Shown here piece by piece: positions 31,925 through 40,133 of a stretch of 40,277 nucleotides of DNA (its first letter is position 1; the number at the start of each line of letters is the position of its first letter). Both the position numbers and the translations under genes were made by a program. The stretch is from an uncultured Megasphaera sp. (GTDB taxonomy: Bacteria > Bacillota > Negativicutes > Veillonellales > Megasphaeraceae), in contig CAKPVJ010000017.1 of NCBI GenBank assembly GCA_934193515.1, positions 1 through 40,277 of the forward strand, read 5' to 3'. The notes below the pieces were generated by a model that made no database searches, was not told where the DNA came from, and saw only the letters and a program-made list of their open reading frames with translations.

Positions 31925-33217
31925 TTATTTTAATACCAGCTGTTTGCCCGGTTTGACAAAAATCCAAGCTACAATAGCAACGATGCCAAACAGAGACGTG
32001 GCAACAAAAGCATTATTCCAGCCATAGTTCGTGACCAAATACGCCGTAACGACAGGTGCCAAGACGCCGCCAATATTGCCCCAGAGGTTCATCCAGCCGG
32101 ATACGGAGCCGGTATACTGGCCACCTAACGAAATGACGGTAGACCAGCTGGCGCTCATGGAAAAGCCCAAGGCACCGAGGGATACGGACATCCAGAAGAT
32201 GTTCATGCCGGCACTTGCCGTATGCGCTGCAATATACAAGCCAATAGAGGTAACAGCTACGCCGGCCATGGCAGTCACGGTGCGCATGGTGTACTGCCGT
32301 TCGCTGCGGCTGCTGTTTGCCATTCTGTCAGAAATGAACCCAGCTACAAAAACCATTGCCATCAAAGCAATCCAAGGGAAGGAAGCCCAAATCCCCATCG
32401 ATTTCAACGATAAATTATGTACTTCTGTGAGGTATAACGGCAGCCAAGCCAAAAAGACATACATGATATAATCAACGACCATGAATTGAATCCCTACGGC
32501 CCAAAATTGCGCAGAACAGAGGAATTTACTCCACGGTGCTACTGATTTTTTCAAGCTGTCAGCAGTGCGGCCTTCGTTGATATGCGCTGCTTCGGCTTCA
32601 TTGACATACGGACTGTCTGACGGGTTGTCATACGCATAATGATGCCAAGCCCATGCCAACACACAACCGACAATACCAAAGCAAATAAATACGGAATGCC
32701 ATCCCAGCGCGCTCATCAATGCGACAGTAACAACCGGGCCAACGACAGGACCGAAAAACGTCCCCAGTAAAATAGACGAGCTGGCTTTGCCTTTTTCATG
32801 ATTGTTAAACCATTTAAACGTCGCAGAGCCCAATGCGGGAAATACAGGTCCTTCGCCAAGACCAAAAGCCAGGCGAATGACGGAAAAACTCATTTTCCCT
32901 TTGGCCAGTGCTGTCAATACTGTAAAAATAGACCACCAAAGAATGGCAAAAGATCCTGTTTTCCGCATGCCGAACTTTTCTGCCAAAATCCCGCCCGGAA
33001 CCTGCATAATCGCATAGCCGGCAAAAAAGAACGTTTGAATAAATCCCATATCCATTTTAGTGAAGCCAAATTCCTGCATAATAACTGGTGTAGCTACAGA
33101 TAAATTGACGCGGTCCATATACGCAACAAAACTAATTAAAAAAATTAAAACAGCAATCTTCCATCGAAAGCCTGTCATGGATTGTAATTTGGCTTTCGTT
33201 TCCATTACTCTTTCCAT
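31925..33217 (-). CDS. MFS transporter, anion:cation symporter (ACS) family
   Basis: A 430-residue, 12-helix major facilitator protein of the inner membrane. The ACS-type N-terminus is AYMDRVNLSVATPVIMQEFG, with the first-loop motif GGILAEKFGMRKTG and helix 4 RLAFGLGEGPVFPALGSATF. The second half has WIALMAMVFVAGFISDRMAN and ends GIVAIVAWIFVKPGKQ. Family members import organic anions such as hexuronates, glucarate or phthalate with protons or sodium. No sugar-acid catabolic gene is beside it, so the substrate is open. The start at 33217 follows AAGAGGAGAG. It has a consensus-like promoter and its own terminator. Confidence 0.9.
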   Translation of the reverse strand: MERVMETKAKLQSMTGFRWKIAVLIFLISFVAYMDRVNLSVATPVIMQEFGFTKMDMGFIQTFFFAGYAIMQVPGGILAEKFGMRKTGSFAILWWSIFTVLTALAKGKMSFSVIRLAFGLGEGPVFPALGSATFKWFNNHEKGKASSSILLGTFFGPVVGPVVTVALMSALGWHSVFICFGIVGCVLAWAWHHYAYDNPSDSPYVNEAEAAHINEGRTADSLKKSVAPWSKFLCSAQFWAVGIQFMVVDYIMYVFLAWLPLYLTEVHNLSLKSMGIWASFPWIALMAMVFVAGFISDRMANSSRSERQYTMRTVTAMAGVAVTSIGLYIAAHTASAGMNIFWMSVSLGALGFSMSASWSTVISLGGQYTGSVSGWMNLWGNIGGVLAPVVTAYLVTNYGWNNAFVATSLFGIVAIVAWIFVKPGKQLVLK

Positions 33218-33307
33218 ACTCTCTCCTCTTATTCATAGAACCACTGCAGTCTGATACGATACCGCAACGGATATTTTTAGCATGCATACTTAGCGTTAAC
33301 ATTGCTA

Positions 33308-33336
33308 ATTATCTATTCTTAAAAGGAATTTGTCAA
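33308..33336 (-). promoter_or_regulatory. Promoter of the MFS transporter gene
   Basis: On the minus strand TTGACA (33331-33336) and GATAAT (33308-33313) are 17 bases apart. The 85-base leader contains nested TTAGC/GCTAA inverted repeats near 33280-33308 that may be an operator. Confidence 0.75.
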
Positions 33337-33384
33337 GGACATTTATTTATTTTTTTTATTTTTATCGCAGTTAAACGTTATATT

Positions 33385-33421
33385 TATAAGCTTGTTGCTC
33401 GTAAATAATGCTACAAGCTTC
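33385..33421 (-). terminator. Probable terminator of the MBL-fold hydrolase gene
   Basis: AAGCTTGT (33388-33395) pairs with ACAAGCTT (33413-33420). The minus-strand T tract is weak (TATAAATATA), so termination may be partial. Confidence 0.5.
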
Positions 33422-34408
33422 TTATTTTGCTACGTAATAATGAACTATATCGGAAACCACTTTTTTCTCCAGTGCGCCATGATGCAGCAAGTATTCCAAA
33501 TGAGCCAGCGTTTCGCCCATGGCAAACCATTTCTGCGTCGGTGGAAATTCATGCCATTGTTTCCCACGCATCGACCATGTCATGTGCGGCGCAATTTCAA
33601 AAGCCGTCCAACCGGGATGTGCTGTGACGATAGCCTGCACTTCCTGCAGGCGACGCGCATGATGCGCCTTAATGGCGGCAATCCGCTTACTGATTTCCGT
33701 ACTTCCTTTACGATGCCCCGGCAGTGCCAGCCGCACCAGCAAATCCCGGACTTTGTCCAGGCTCTGGAAATATTGATCCAAGGCATCTTTCATATTGGAC
33801 CAAACTTGGATGTTGGGAGTAATGTCAAATAAAATGTGGTCGGCTGTAAAAAAGATTTGCTGTGCAGGCAAATACAAGCAACACTGCCCTTTGGTATGGC
33901 CTGGCGTATGAATTACCTGCAGCTCTGTATCTGCCAAATGCAGCATTTCACCGTCCCGTACGGCATGAATGGGAAAATTGATTTTCGGCGAATAAGTCCG
34001 CGCCTGATTGGAAAACTGCATTTTGATGTCTTCTGCCGGCATGCCTTCACGCATAAAATTATCTTCTGTAAACTGCCACGTCGAACCGTTTTCCGAATCG
34101 CACAAATACTGATAATCGACAGGATGCATATAAATGGGACAGCTCTGGCCGGCAAACAGCCCTACCAAGCCGGTATGATCTGCATGGAGATGGGTAAGAA
34201 ATAAATCTGTTTTCTGTAAATCAATGTCCAAGGCATTTAGACCGGCACACAGCGATGCTCGGCAGGCAGGCCGGTTGAATCCTGTATCAATCACCAAATT
34301 GCGTGTTTTTCCTTTAATGACATACGAATTGAGGTACTGCAGGGGATTATCCGGCAGCTCTACCCGAATCTCATAAATGTCCGGACACGCATATACTTTC
34401 TGTATCAT
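33422..34408 (-). CDS. MBL-fold metallohydrolase
   Basis: A 328-residue cytoplasmic metallo-beta-lactamase-fold protein. The dinuclear metal motif is LTHLHADHTG (H73, H75, D77, H78), preceded by the strand LVIDTGFNRPA; a second ligand region is HTPGHTKGQCCLYLP, and ADHILFDITPNIQ supplies the bridging Asp. About 100 C-terminal residues form a helical cap (RIAAIKAHHARRLQEVQAIV). The layout is that of glyoxalase-II-like or LACTB2-like hydrolases, so a thioester or ester is a plausible substrate, but this is not fixed. I start at 34408 (MIQKVYACPD), 4 bases after GGAGGAA; the frame from 34438 runs through the hairpin described separately. Confidence 0.88.
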   Translation of the reverse strand: MIQKVYACPDIYEIRVELPDNPLQYLNSYVIKGKTRNLVIDTGFNRPACRASLCAGLNALDIDLQKTDLFLTHLHADHTGLVGLFAGQSCPIYMHPVDYQYLCDSENGSTWQFTEDNFMREGMPAEDIKMQFSNQARTYSPKINFPIHAVRDGEMLHLADTELQVIHTPGHTKGQCCLYLPAQQIFFTADHILFDITPNIQVWSNMKDALDQYFQSLDKVRDLLVRLALPGHRKGSTEISKRIAAIKAHHARRLQEVQAIVTAHPGWTAFEIAPHMTWSMRGKQWHEFPPTQKWFAMGETLAHLEYLLHHGALEKKVVSDIVHYYVAK

Positions 34409-34424
34409 AAAGTTCCTCCAAGAA

Positions 34425-34470
34425 AACGGCTGCTGCATTACAGGGGTTCAGCCGTGATGCAGCAGCCGTT
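34425..34470 (-). promoter_or_regulatory. Terminator-like hairpin just upstream of the MBL hydrolase gene
   Basis: AACGGCTGCTGCAT (34425-34438) and ATGCAGCAGCCGTT (34457-34470) form a perfect 14-bp stem with an 18-base loop. On the minus strand it is followed by TTTTCTT and then directly by the GGAGGAA site of the MBL gene. It could be an attenuator or a second terminator for the pth operon. Confidence 0.6.
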
Positions 34471-34492
34471 TAGACAACGTTTGAAAATACGC

Positions 34493-34525
34493 AAAAAGGG
34501 GGCTAATCGCCTGCGGCGACGCCCC
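34493..34525 (-). terminator. Terminator of the glmU-prs-pth operon
   Basis: GCCCC/GGGGC outer pairing (34499-34503 with 34521-34525) continues into GTCGCC/GGCGAT, and the minus-strand side ends in five Ts. Confidence 0.85.
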
Positions 34526-34538
34526 TCTTTCTTGCGGC

Positions 34539-35153
34539 TTATTCGGATACAGCTTCCGACGGCTGTTCCGTCTTGGGAGCTGTTTTCTTTTTTTTGCGGG
34601 GATTGTAATAGTTCATCCCTTTGTCAACGCCAAGGCGCAGACAGCCTTCTACGGCCACTGCTGCTGCTTTTAGGCCTTCTTCATATGCAGGCACTAGTTC
34701 CGCAGGGAACGGCGTCAATACATGATCTACTACGTCATGATGAGGCAGCGGACGACCGATGCCGACGCGGAAACGGATAAAATCATGACAGCCGTTGGCA
34801 AACAGGCTCTTAATCCCGTTGTGACCCCCATCGCTGCCGTTTTTACGGATACGGATGCGTCCTACGGTCAAATCCATATCATCATAAATAACGTAAACGT
34901 CCGTTTCTTCCAGCTTGTACCAGCGCATCAGCGGACCGACAGCCTGGCCGCTGCTGTTCATAAAGGTCTGCGGTTTGACAAGAATAATCTTTTCACCGTC
35001 TACGACAGCCTGCGCTACCTGGGCATCCATCTTATTCTGCCAAACACTGACATTCCAACGGGCAGCCAATTCGTCAATGACGCGAAATCCCGTATTATGT
35101 TTTGAGTTTTCATATTCCCGGCCCGGATTTCCCAGACCAACAATCATATGCAC
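34539..35153 (-). CDS. pth: Peptidyl-tRNA hydrolase
   Basis: Releases peptides from prematurely dropped peptidyl-tRNA and recycles the tRNA; essential in most bacteria. Motifs: MIVGLGNPGREYENSKHNTG with the catalytic His in KHNTGF, KPQTFMNSSGQAV, VIYDDMDLTVGRIRIRKNGS (with Asp) and GGHNGIKSLFANG. The 204-residue length is normal, with a basic tail (RKKKKTAPKTEQ) of low complexity. The start appears to be GTG 35153, 9 bases after AAGGA; the ATG at 35147 is the alternative. It lies 12 bases downstream of prs in the same operon, an order common in Firmicutes. Confidence 0.96.
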   Translation of the reverse strand: MHMIVGLGNPGREYENSKHNTGFRVIDELAARWNVSVWQNKMDAQVAQAVVDGEKIILVKPQTFMNSSGQAVGPLMRWYKLEETDVYVIYDDMDLTVGRIRIRKNGSDGGHNGIKSLFANGCHDFIRFRVGIGRPLPHHDVVDHVLTPFPAELVPAYEEGLKAAAVAVEGCLRLGVDKGMNYYNPRKKKKTAPKTEQPSEAVSE

Positions 35154-35165
35154 AGTACGTATTCC

Positions 35166-36131
35166 TTATTTATCAAATAATTTACTTACAGAAACTTCAT
35201 GGAAGATACGCATGATAGCTTCCCCTAAGAGAGGCGCAACGGACAAGACTTTAATCTTGTCAATTTTCTTGTCATCCGGCAGCGGAATCGTATTGGTAAT
35301 AATCAATTCAGAAATGACAGAGTTCTGAATGCGTTCTACAGCCGGATCTGTCAGTACAGCATGGGCACAGGCGGCATATACGCGTGCTGCTCCCATTTCT
35401 TTTAATGCTTTGGCACCGCCGCACAAAGAACCTGCTGTATCTACGATATCATCAATGATGATACAGGTTTTGCCTTTGATGTCGCCGATAACATTCATGA
35501 CTTCAGCAACACCCGGACGAGGACGGCGTTTTTCAATAATAGCAATCGGGGCATTGATACGGTCTGCCAAATCACGGGCACGCGTTACGCCGCCAAGGTC
35601 CGGCGATACGACAACGATATCACCCATATCGGTTTCTTCTTTTTTCTGATTGAGGTATTTGGCAATGATAGATGCAGAACCAAGATGATCGACAGGAATA
35701 TCAAAAAAGCCTTGAATCTGACCGGCATGCAAATCCATCGTAACTACACGAGTAACACCGGCAGTTGTCATCAAATCAGCTACCAATTTAGACGTAATCG
35801 GTTCACGTCCTCGTGTTTTACGGTCCTGGCGGGCATAGCCATAATACGGAACAACAGCTGTAATGTGTTTTGCCGAAGCGCGTTTTAAAGCATCTGCCAT
35901 GATGAGCAATTCCATCAACGTGTCATTCGCCGGCTGGCATGTCGGCTGAATAACAAAAACGTCTTTACCGCGAACGCTTTCATCAATCATGACCTGGATT
36001 TCGCCATTGTTGAATTTACCAACAAAGGCTTTGCCCAATTCCAATCCTAAATAATCAGCAATTTCTTTCGCCAATTTCGGATTGGCATTCCCCGTAAAAA
36101 TTTTCAACTTTTTCCCGTCTTCGTAACTCAT
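35166..36131 (-). CDS. prs: Ribose-phosphate pyrophosphokinase (PRPP synthase)
   Basis: Makes 5-phosphoribosyl-1-pyrophosphate from ribose-5-phosphate and ATP for purine, pyrimidine, NAD, His and Trp synthesis. Class I features: KIFTGNANPKLAKEIADYLG, the regulatory/FNGEIQV region, the ATP loop YYGYARQDRKTRGREPITSK, the metal site DLHAGQIQGFFDIPVDHL, and the PRPP-binding loop IIDDIVDTAGSLCGGA. The 321-residue length matches. The start follows TAGGAGG. It sits between glmU (77 bases upstream) and pth, linking wall precursor and nucleotide synthesis. Confidence 0.97.
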   Translation of the reverse strand: MSYEDGKKLKIFTGNANPKLAKEIADYLGLELGKAFVGKFNNGEIQVMIDESVRGKDVFVIQPTCQPANDTLMELLIMADALKRASAKHITAVVPYYGYARQDRKTRGREPITSKLVADLMTTAGVTRVVTMDLHAGQIQGFFDIPVDHLGSASIIAKYLNQKKEETDMGDIVVVSPDLGGVTRARDLADRINAPIAIIEKRRPRPGVAEVMNVIGDIKGKTCIIIDDIVDTAGSLCGGAKALKEMGAARVYAACAHAVLTDPAVERIQNSVISELIITNTIPLPDDKKIDKIKVLSVAPLLGEAIMRIFHEVSVSKLFDK

Positions 36132-36208
36132 TGTTGAGCCTCCTAAAATATAAATGTAGTGATAATATATATTTTCGATGTGTAAAACCGATGAATTCTT
36201 AGGCGTAT

Positions 36209-37582
36209 TTATTTCTTATACGTATCGTCTTTGACCCAGCCTTCAATATTGCGCTGTTTAGCGCGCGCAACCGACAATGATTTCGCCGGTACGTCTTTAG
36301 TAATCGTAGAACCTGCGCCAACATACGCATAATCACCAATGGTAACAGGTGCAACTAAATTACTGTTGCAGCCGACAAACGCATGATCGCCAATCGTCGT
36401 GCGATGTTTAATCTTGCCGTCATAATTGACCGTAATCGTGCCGCAACCAATATTTACACCGCTGCCGACATCGCTGTCACCAATATAACTCAAATGGGGC
36501 AGTTTCGTACCGTCACCAACATGAGAATTTTTAACTTCCATATAGTTGCCAACTTTTACATGATTACCAATGACTGTATTCGGGCGGAAATGAACGAATG
36601 GTCCAATTTCACAACCATTTTTAATTTCGCAGTCATGGGCATAAGTAAATTGTAAATGATCGCCATCACCCATGGTAACGTTCGTCATACGCACATAGGG
36701 TCCTACCTGGCAGTCTTCGCCAATAACCGTATTCCCTTCCAGTATAGTACCCGGATACAAAACCGTATCGCGGCCTACGGAAACCGTCGTATCGACATAG
36801 GTATTATTCGGATCGATAACAGAAACACCGTCAGCCATCAGCTGATCCAGCTTGCGGCGTCGAAGTACTTGTTCTGCTTCGGCCATTTGCATGCGAGAGT
36901 TGACTCCCAATGTTTCCCGATAGTCCGGTGCTGCAAATGCACTTACTACTTTGCCTTCATGAACAAGCATGCCGATAATATCTGTTAAATAATATTCGCC
37001 TTGGGCGTTATTATTATTGACATGATGAAGCATATCCCATAACAAGCTCATATCAAAACAGTAAATCCCCGCATTGACTTCATGAACAGCCAATTCGTCT
37101 GGTGTACCATCTTTTTGTTCTACAATTTTCAGCACTTGGCCCTTGGCATCGCGAATAACGCGGCCATACCCGGTCGGATCTGGCATGACAGCCGTTAAAA
37201 CGGTCGCAGCTGCACCCGTTTCTTCATGGCATGTTAAAAGCTTGCGAAATGTATCTTCTGTCACAAGCGGCGTATCTCCGCATGTAACCAGCAGCGTACC
37301 CGTTTCTTTTCCCAATAACGGTTCTGCCTGCATAACGGCATGTCCGGTGCCAAGCTGCTGCGCCTGTACAACCGTTTCCGCTCTATTTTCTAAATATTCC
37401 TGTACGGTTTCACCGCCAAAACCGACAACGACAACCTGCCGCTGGGTTCCTGCGGCTTTTACTGTCCGCAGTACTTGTTCAACCATCGGAACTCCACCGA
37501 CTTTATGAAGAACCTTAGGAAATTTAGATTTCATTCTGGTTCCCTTACCGGCTGCCAAAATGAGTGCAATCATATTTTTCAT
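36209..37582 (-). CDS. glmU: Bifunctional UDP-GlcNAc pyrophosphorylase / GlcN-1-P acetyltransferase
   Basis: Cytoplasmic two-step enzyme giving UDP-N-acetylglucosamine for peptidoglycan and lipopolysaccharide. The N-terminal uridylyltransferase has LILAAGKGTRMKSKFPKVLH and the GTGHAVMQAE and CGDTPLV motifs. From about residue 250 come left-handed beta-helix hexapeptide repeats (ILEGNTVIGEDCQVGPYV and so on) with the acetyl-CoA and catalytic region FRPNTVIGNHVKVGNYMEVK, NYDGKIKHRT and FVGCNSNLVAPVTIG. The 457-residue length is typical. GGGAGG lies 11 bases before the ATG. It is the first gene of the glmU-prs-pth operon. Confidence 0.97.
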   Translation of the reverse strand: MKNMIALILAAGKGTRMKSKFPKVLHKVGGVPMVEQVLRTVKAAGTQRQVVVVGFGGETVQEYLENRAETVVQAQQLGTGHAVMQAEPLLGKETGTLLVTCGDTPLVTEDTFRKLLTCHEETGAAATVLTAVMPDPTGYGRVIRDAKGQVLKIVEQKDGTPDELAVHEVNAGIYCFDMSLLWDMLHHVNNNNAQGEYYLTDIIGMLVHEGKVVSAFAAPDYRETLGVNSRMQMAEAEQVLRRRKLDQLMADGVSVIDPNNTYVDTTVSVGRDTVLYPGTILEGNTVIGEDCQVGPYVRMTNVTMGDGDHLQFTYAHDCEIKNGCEIGPFVHFRPNTVIGNHVKVGNYMEVKNSHVGDGTKLPHLSYIGDSDVGSGVNIGCGTITVNYDGKIKHRTTIGDHAFVGCNSNLVAPVTIGDYAYVGAGSTITKDVPAKSLSVARAKQRNIEGWVKDDTYKK

Positions 37583-37703
37583 TCAGTATAAGCCTCCCTG
37601 AATTTTTAACTGTACGTCCTTTTCAGGATAACACAAATAACACGGAAAATACATAGTTTTTTACAAAAATCTGGTAAAAAGCTGACGTATATAGAAAAAA
37701 ACG

Positions 37704-37737
37704 CAAAAAGGAGAGACACTTCTGTCTCTCCTTTTTG
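37704..37737. terminator. Bidirectional terminator between glmU and the 3D-domain gene
   Basis: CAAAAAGGAGAGACA (37704-37718) pairs perfectly with TGTCTCTCCTTTTTG (37723-37737) around CTTC. The minus-strand side terminates the 3D-domain gene. Confidence 0.85.
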
Positions 37738-37742
37738 TGTAT

Positions 37743-38333
37743 TTACAATACGTATACGACAACGTCTCTTCTGCCAAAATCTATGGCTTCACCTGTAGAA
37801 TCCATTGCCAAATCAATCCGATTGCCAACAATGTCGCCACCTGTATCATCTGCTACAGCATAACCATATCCTTCGATATACAGCTGTGTTCCCAACGGAA
37901 TTACATCCGGGTCTACGGCTACCATACCGCGCTGTAGGCGATGTCCGCTGGCAGTATAACCGGTACTACCGGGATCATCTTCTGTGTATGCAGTTGCTTC
38001 CATTACCAATCGTCTCTGATATCCATCATTGCTTTCCTGTGATTCGTCAGGGATTGGTCGTCCACTGGCTTCTGAAAGAGCCGCCATGGTCTGTGATCCA
38101 ACAATACCATCTGCATCTAAGCCGTGATCGGCCTGGAACTGTTTTACTGCAGTTTCTGTTGCCGGACCAAAATCTCCATCCGCACCATCAGATAAATAGC
38201 CAGTATCCATGAGCATGTATTGTACGCTCTGTACAGCAGAGCCACTCATTCCCATTTCGACTTTTGCACAAACCAGTGAGGAACATGCAAAAACGAATAT
38301 AAACGTCAATAGAATCAGTATACGGTTCTTCAA
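37743..38333 (-). CDS. Exported PG-binding/3D-domain wall protein
   Basis: A 196-residue exported protein. A signal peptide (RILILLTFIFVFACSSLVCA) is followed by one peptidoglycan_binding_1 domain (VEMGMSGSAVQSVQYMLMDT, DGDFGPATETAVKQFQADHG) and a C-terminal 3D domain named for three Asp: MEATAYTEDDPGSTGYTASG, VAVDPDVIPLGTQLYIEGYG, and ADDTGGDIVGNRIDLAM. 3D/MltA-like barrels in YocH and Rpf-like proteins act as lytic transglycosylases, so wall remodelling is likely. The start codon appears to be TTG, with GAGGTGG 4 bases upstream. It has a consensus promoter that overlaps the terminator of the ClC gene behind it. Confidence 0.92.
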   Translation of the reverse strand: MKNRILILLTFIFVFACSSLVCAKVEMGMSGSAVQSVQYMLMDTGYLSDGADGDFGPATETAVKQFQADHGLDADGIVGSQTMAALSEASGRPIPDESQESNDGYQRRLVMEATAYTEDDPGSTGYTASGHRLQRGMVAVDPDVIPLGTQLYIEGYGYAVADDTGGDIVGNRIDLAMDSTGEAIDFGRRDVVVYVL

Positions 38334-38383
38334 ATAACCACCTCTTTGAAATGTCCATACCTATAAATCAATTGCCAAGGAGC

Positions 38384-38412
38384 ATTATACCAAAAATGAC
38401 GGCATAAGTCAA
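38384..38412 (-). promoter_or_regulatory. Promoter of the 3D-domain gene
   Basis: On the minus strand TTGACT (38407-38412) and TATAAT (38384-38389, preceded by TGG) are 17 bases apart. The -35 lies within the ClC terminator hairpin. Confidence 0.8.
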
Positions 38413-38439
38413 AAAAATAGATTTTTATGCCTCATTTTT
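38392..38439 (-). terminator. Terminator of the ClC gene, overlapping the next promoter
   Basis: AAAAATGA plus GCATAA (from 38392) pair with TTATGC plus TCATTTTT (ending 38439); the minus-strand exit is T-rich. The gap 38440-38543 shows no gene. Confidence 0.7.
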
Positions 38440-38543
38440 GATATGTTTATGCTGTGTTCTTCACGGTTTACATTTTATTCATATAGGTTAATGCTCTACT
38501 TTTACCGTGTATTTTTAGTACCAGGTAATATTTTTTATAATTA

Positions 38544-40133
38544 TTATGCATTTTTTGTGTTTTCCTGTTCTACCAAACTTCGTACCGTTTCTGCCCCTTC
38601 TACAGTATCCGTCAAGACATATAAATAGTCTCCGGCCTGAATCCGTACAGAAAAATCCGGGATGATTTCTCGTTCGCTGCGGCGAATATCAATCAGTGCC
38701 ACATGGGATGGCCAAGAGATATTTCTGATATATTTACCGTCTACGGCGCTGCCGCTGGCAACGGTCAATTCCAACACATTCTGCCGTTCTGCCGGCGGAA
38801 TCACAGGGCGTTTTTTAGCCAGACTGCGGTTGAGCAAGGCTTCATAAATGGGCTGCCCGCCGCAAAGCTGGGCAACTACCAGCGCAATCATGGACGCCGT
38901 GCACAGTACCAGTAAATGTTCATACGAGCCAGTCATTTCCATAATCAAAATCGTGCCGGTAATCGGTGACTGCACAGATGCTGCAAAAAAAGCGGCCATG
39001 GAAATGACAACGATATTGGATAAGTAATACGCCGAAATCATATCCATTTGAACGAGCACAATACCAACAACGCTTCCCGTCAATGCCCCCAGGACCAACA
39101 TGGGCAGAAAAAAACCGCCGGGAACGCCGCAGCCGTAACTAATCAGCGTAAACAGGAATTTGCCTGCCAGCAGTGCCAAAAACAACTGCAGCGACAAAGG
39201 CAGTTCGTATAAACTATTGATCAGGTCATTGCCGCCGCCCAACACTTGAGGAAATACATAGCCCAGCATGCCGGCTGTCAGCAGTGCAAAGGCGATGCGC
39301 ATATAATCATTGCGAAATACAGGCAGTTCATAAAAATAATGTATGTTCAGCAGACCTTGGTTAAAAATAATACCGGCCATGCCAATCACGATGCCTAGCA
39401 GGACGGCAATCCAAATATATTCCAAGGGAAACGTCGGCAGAACACCGAAGTGAAATACAGGTTCTCTGCCAAAAACAATGCGGCTGACTATCGTTGAGAC
39501 CAGTGCCGCTGCCATGGCCGGAGCCAAGACGACGCCGGAAAAGTTGCGGTGCAGTTCTTCCAAGGCGAAGATAACGCCTGCCAGCGGGGCATTAAACGCT
39601 GCTGCCAGGCCTGCACTGGCCCCGGCAGTAATCAAATACCGTTCTTCCATCCGCGTACGGCCCAATGCCCTGCTGCATCCCTGTGCCGTCACAGCACCGA
39701 GCTGAATCGACGGGCCTTCCCGGCCCAAAGACAATCCCAAGCCGATACCGATAATGCCGCCAATCAGTTTAACCCATAAGATGCGAAACCAGCGCATGCG
39801 AATAGCACCCAGAATAATCCCCTTGACCTGCGGAATACCGCTGCCGCCGGCATTGGGTTCATATATGCCAAACCGCCACAGCACAAAAGCTGCCGCCAGC
39901 AGCACGACGGCCCAGGGAATCGCCGTATATATCGATCCTTCCAACAATATAGATGTATATATGTATTGACGCCAATACGTGCCCGTTTCCAATCCCCAGC
40001 GAAATATACTAATAATGATGCCGGAAAAAAGGCCTACCCCAATGCCTTCAGCAAAAAGCCGCAGGCGGAATCGTGGCCACTGCCGCAGCGTCTGTACGGC
40101 CGTTGTTACATAGTTGTCTATATGCATAATCAT
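38544..40133 (-). CDS. ClC-family chloride transporter with TrkA-C domain
   Basis: A 529-residue inner-membrane protein. ClC selectivity motifs are all present: GGSGIPQVKGIILG (GSGIP), LGREGPSIQLGA (GREGP with the gating Glu typical of H+/Cl- exchangers) and GVPGGFFLPMLVLGA (GxFxP). About ten to twelve helices follow; the last 85 residues (VASGSAVDGKYIRNISWPSH, IIPDFSVRIQAGDYLYVLTD) form a cytoplasmic TrkA-C ligand domain instead of the CBS pair. It probably serves pH or anion balance, an acid-resistance role in the family. The start at 40133 follows AAAGGAATGGG; the in-frame ATG at 40127 is an alternative. Monocistronic; its promoter is beyond or within the last 140 bases. Confidence 0.94.
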   Translation of the reverse strand: MIMHIDNYVTTAVQTLRQWPRFRLRLFAEGIGVGLFSGIIISIFRWGLETGTYWRQYIYTSILLEGSIYTAIPWAVVLLAAAFVLWRFGIYEPNAGGSGIPQVKGIILGAIRMRWFRILWVKLIGGIIGIGLGLSLGREGPSIQLGAVTAQGCSRALGRTRMEERYLITAGASAGLAAAFNAPLAGVIFALEELHRNFSGVVLAPAMAAALVSTIVSRIVFGREPVFHFGVLPTFPLEYIWIAVLLGIVIGMAGIIFNQGLLNIHYFYELPVFRNDYMRIAFALLTAGMLGYVFPQVLGGGNDLINSLYELPLSLQLFLALLAGKFLFTLISYGCGVPGGFFLPMLVLGALTGSVVGIVLVQMDMISAYYLSNIVVISMAAFFAASVQSPITGTILIMEMTGSYEHLLVLCTASMIALVVAQLCGGQPIYEALLNRSLAKKRPVIPPAERQNVLELTVASGSAVDGKYIRNISWPSHVALIDIRRSEREIIPDFSVRIQAGDYLYVLTDTVEGAETVRSLVEQENTKNA

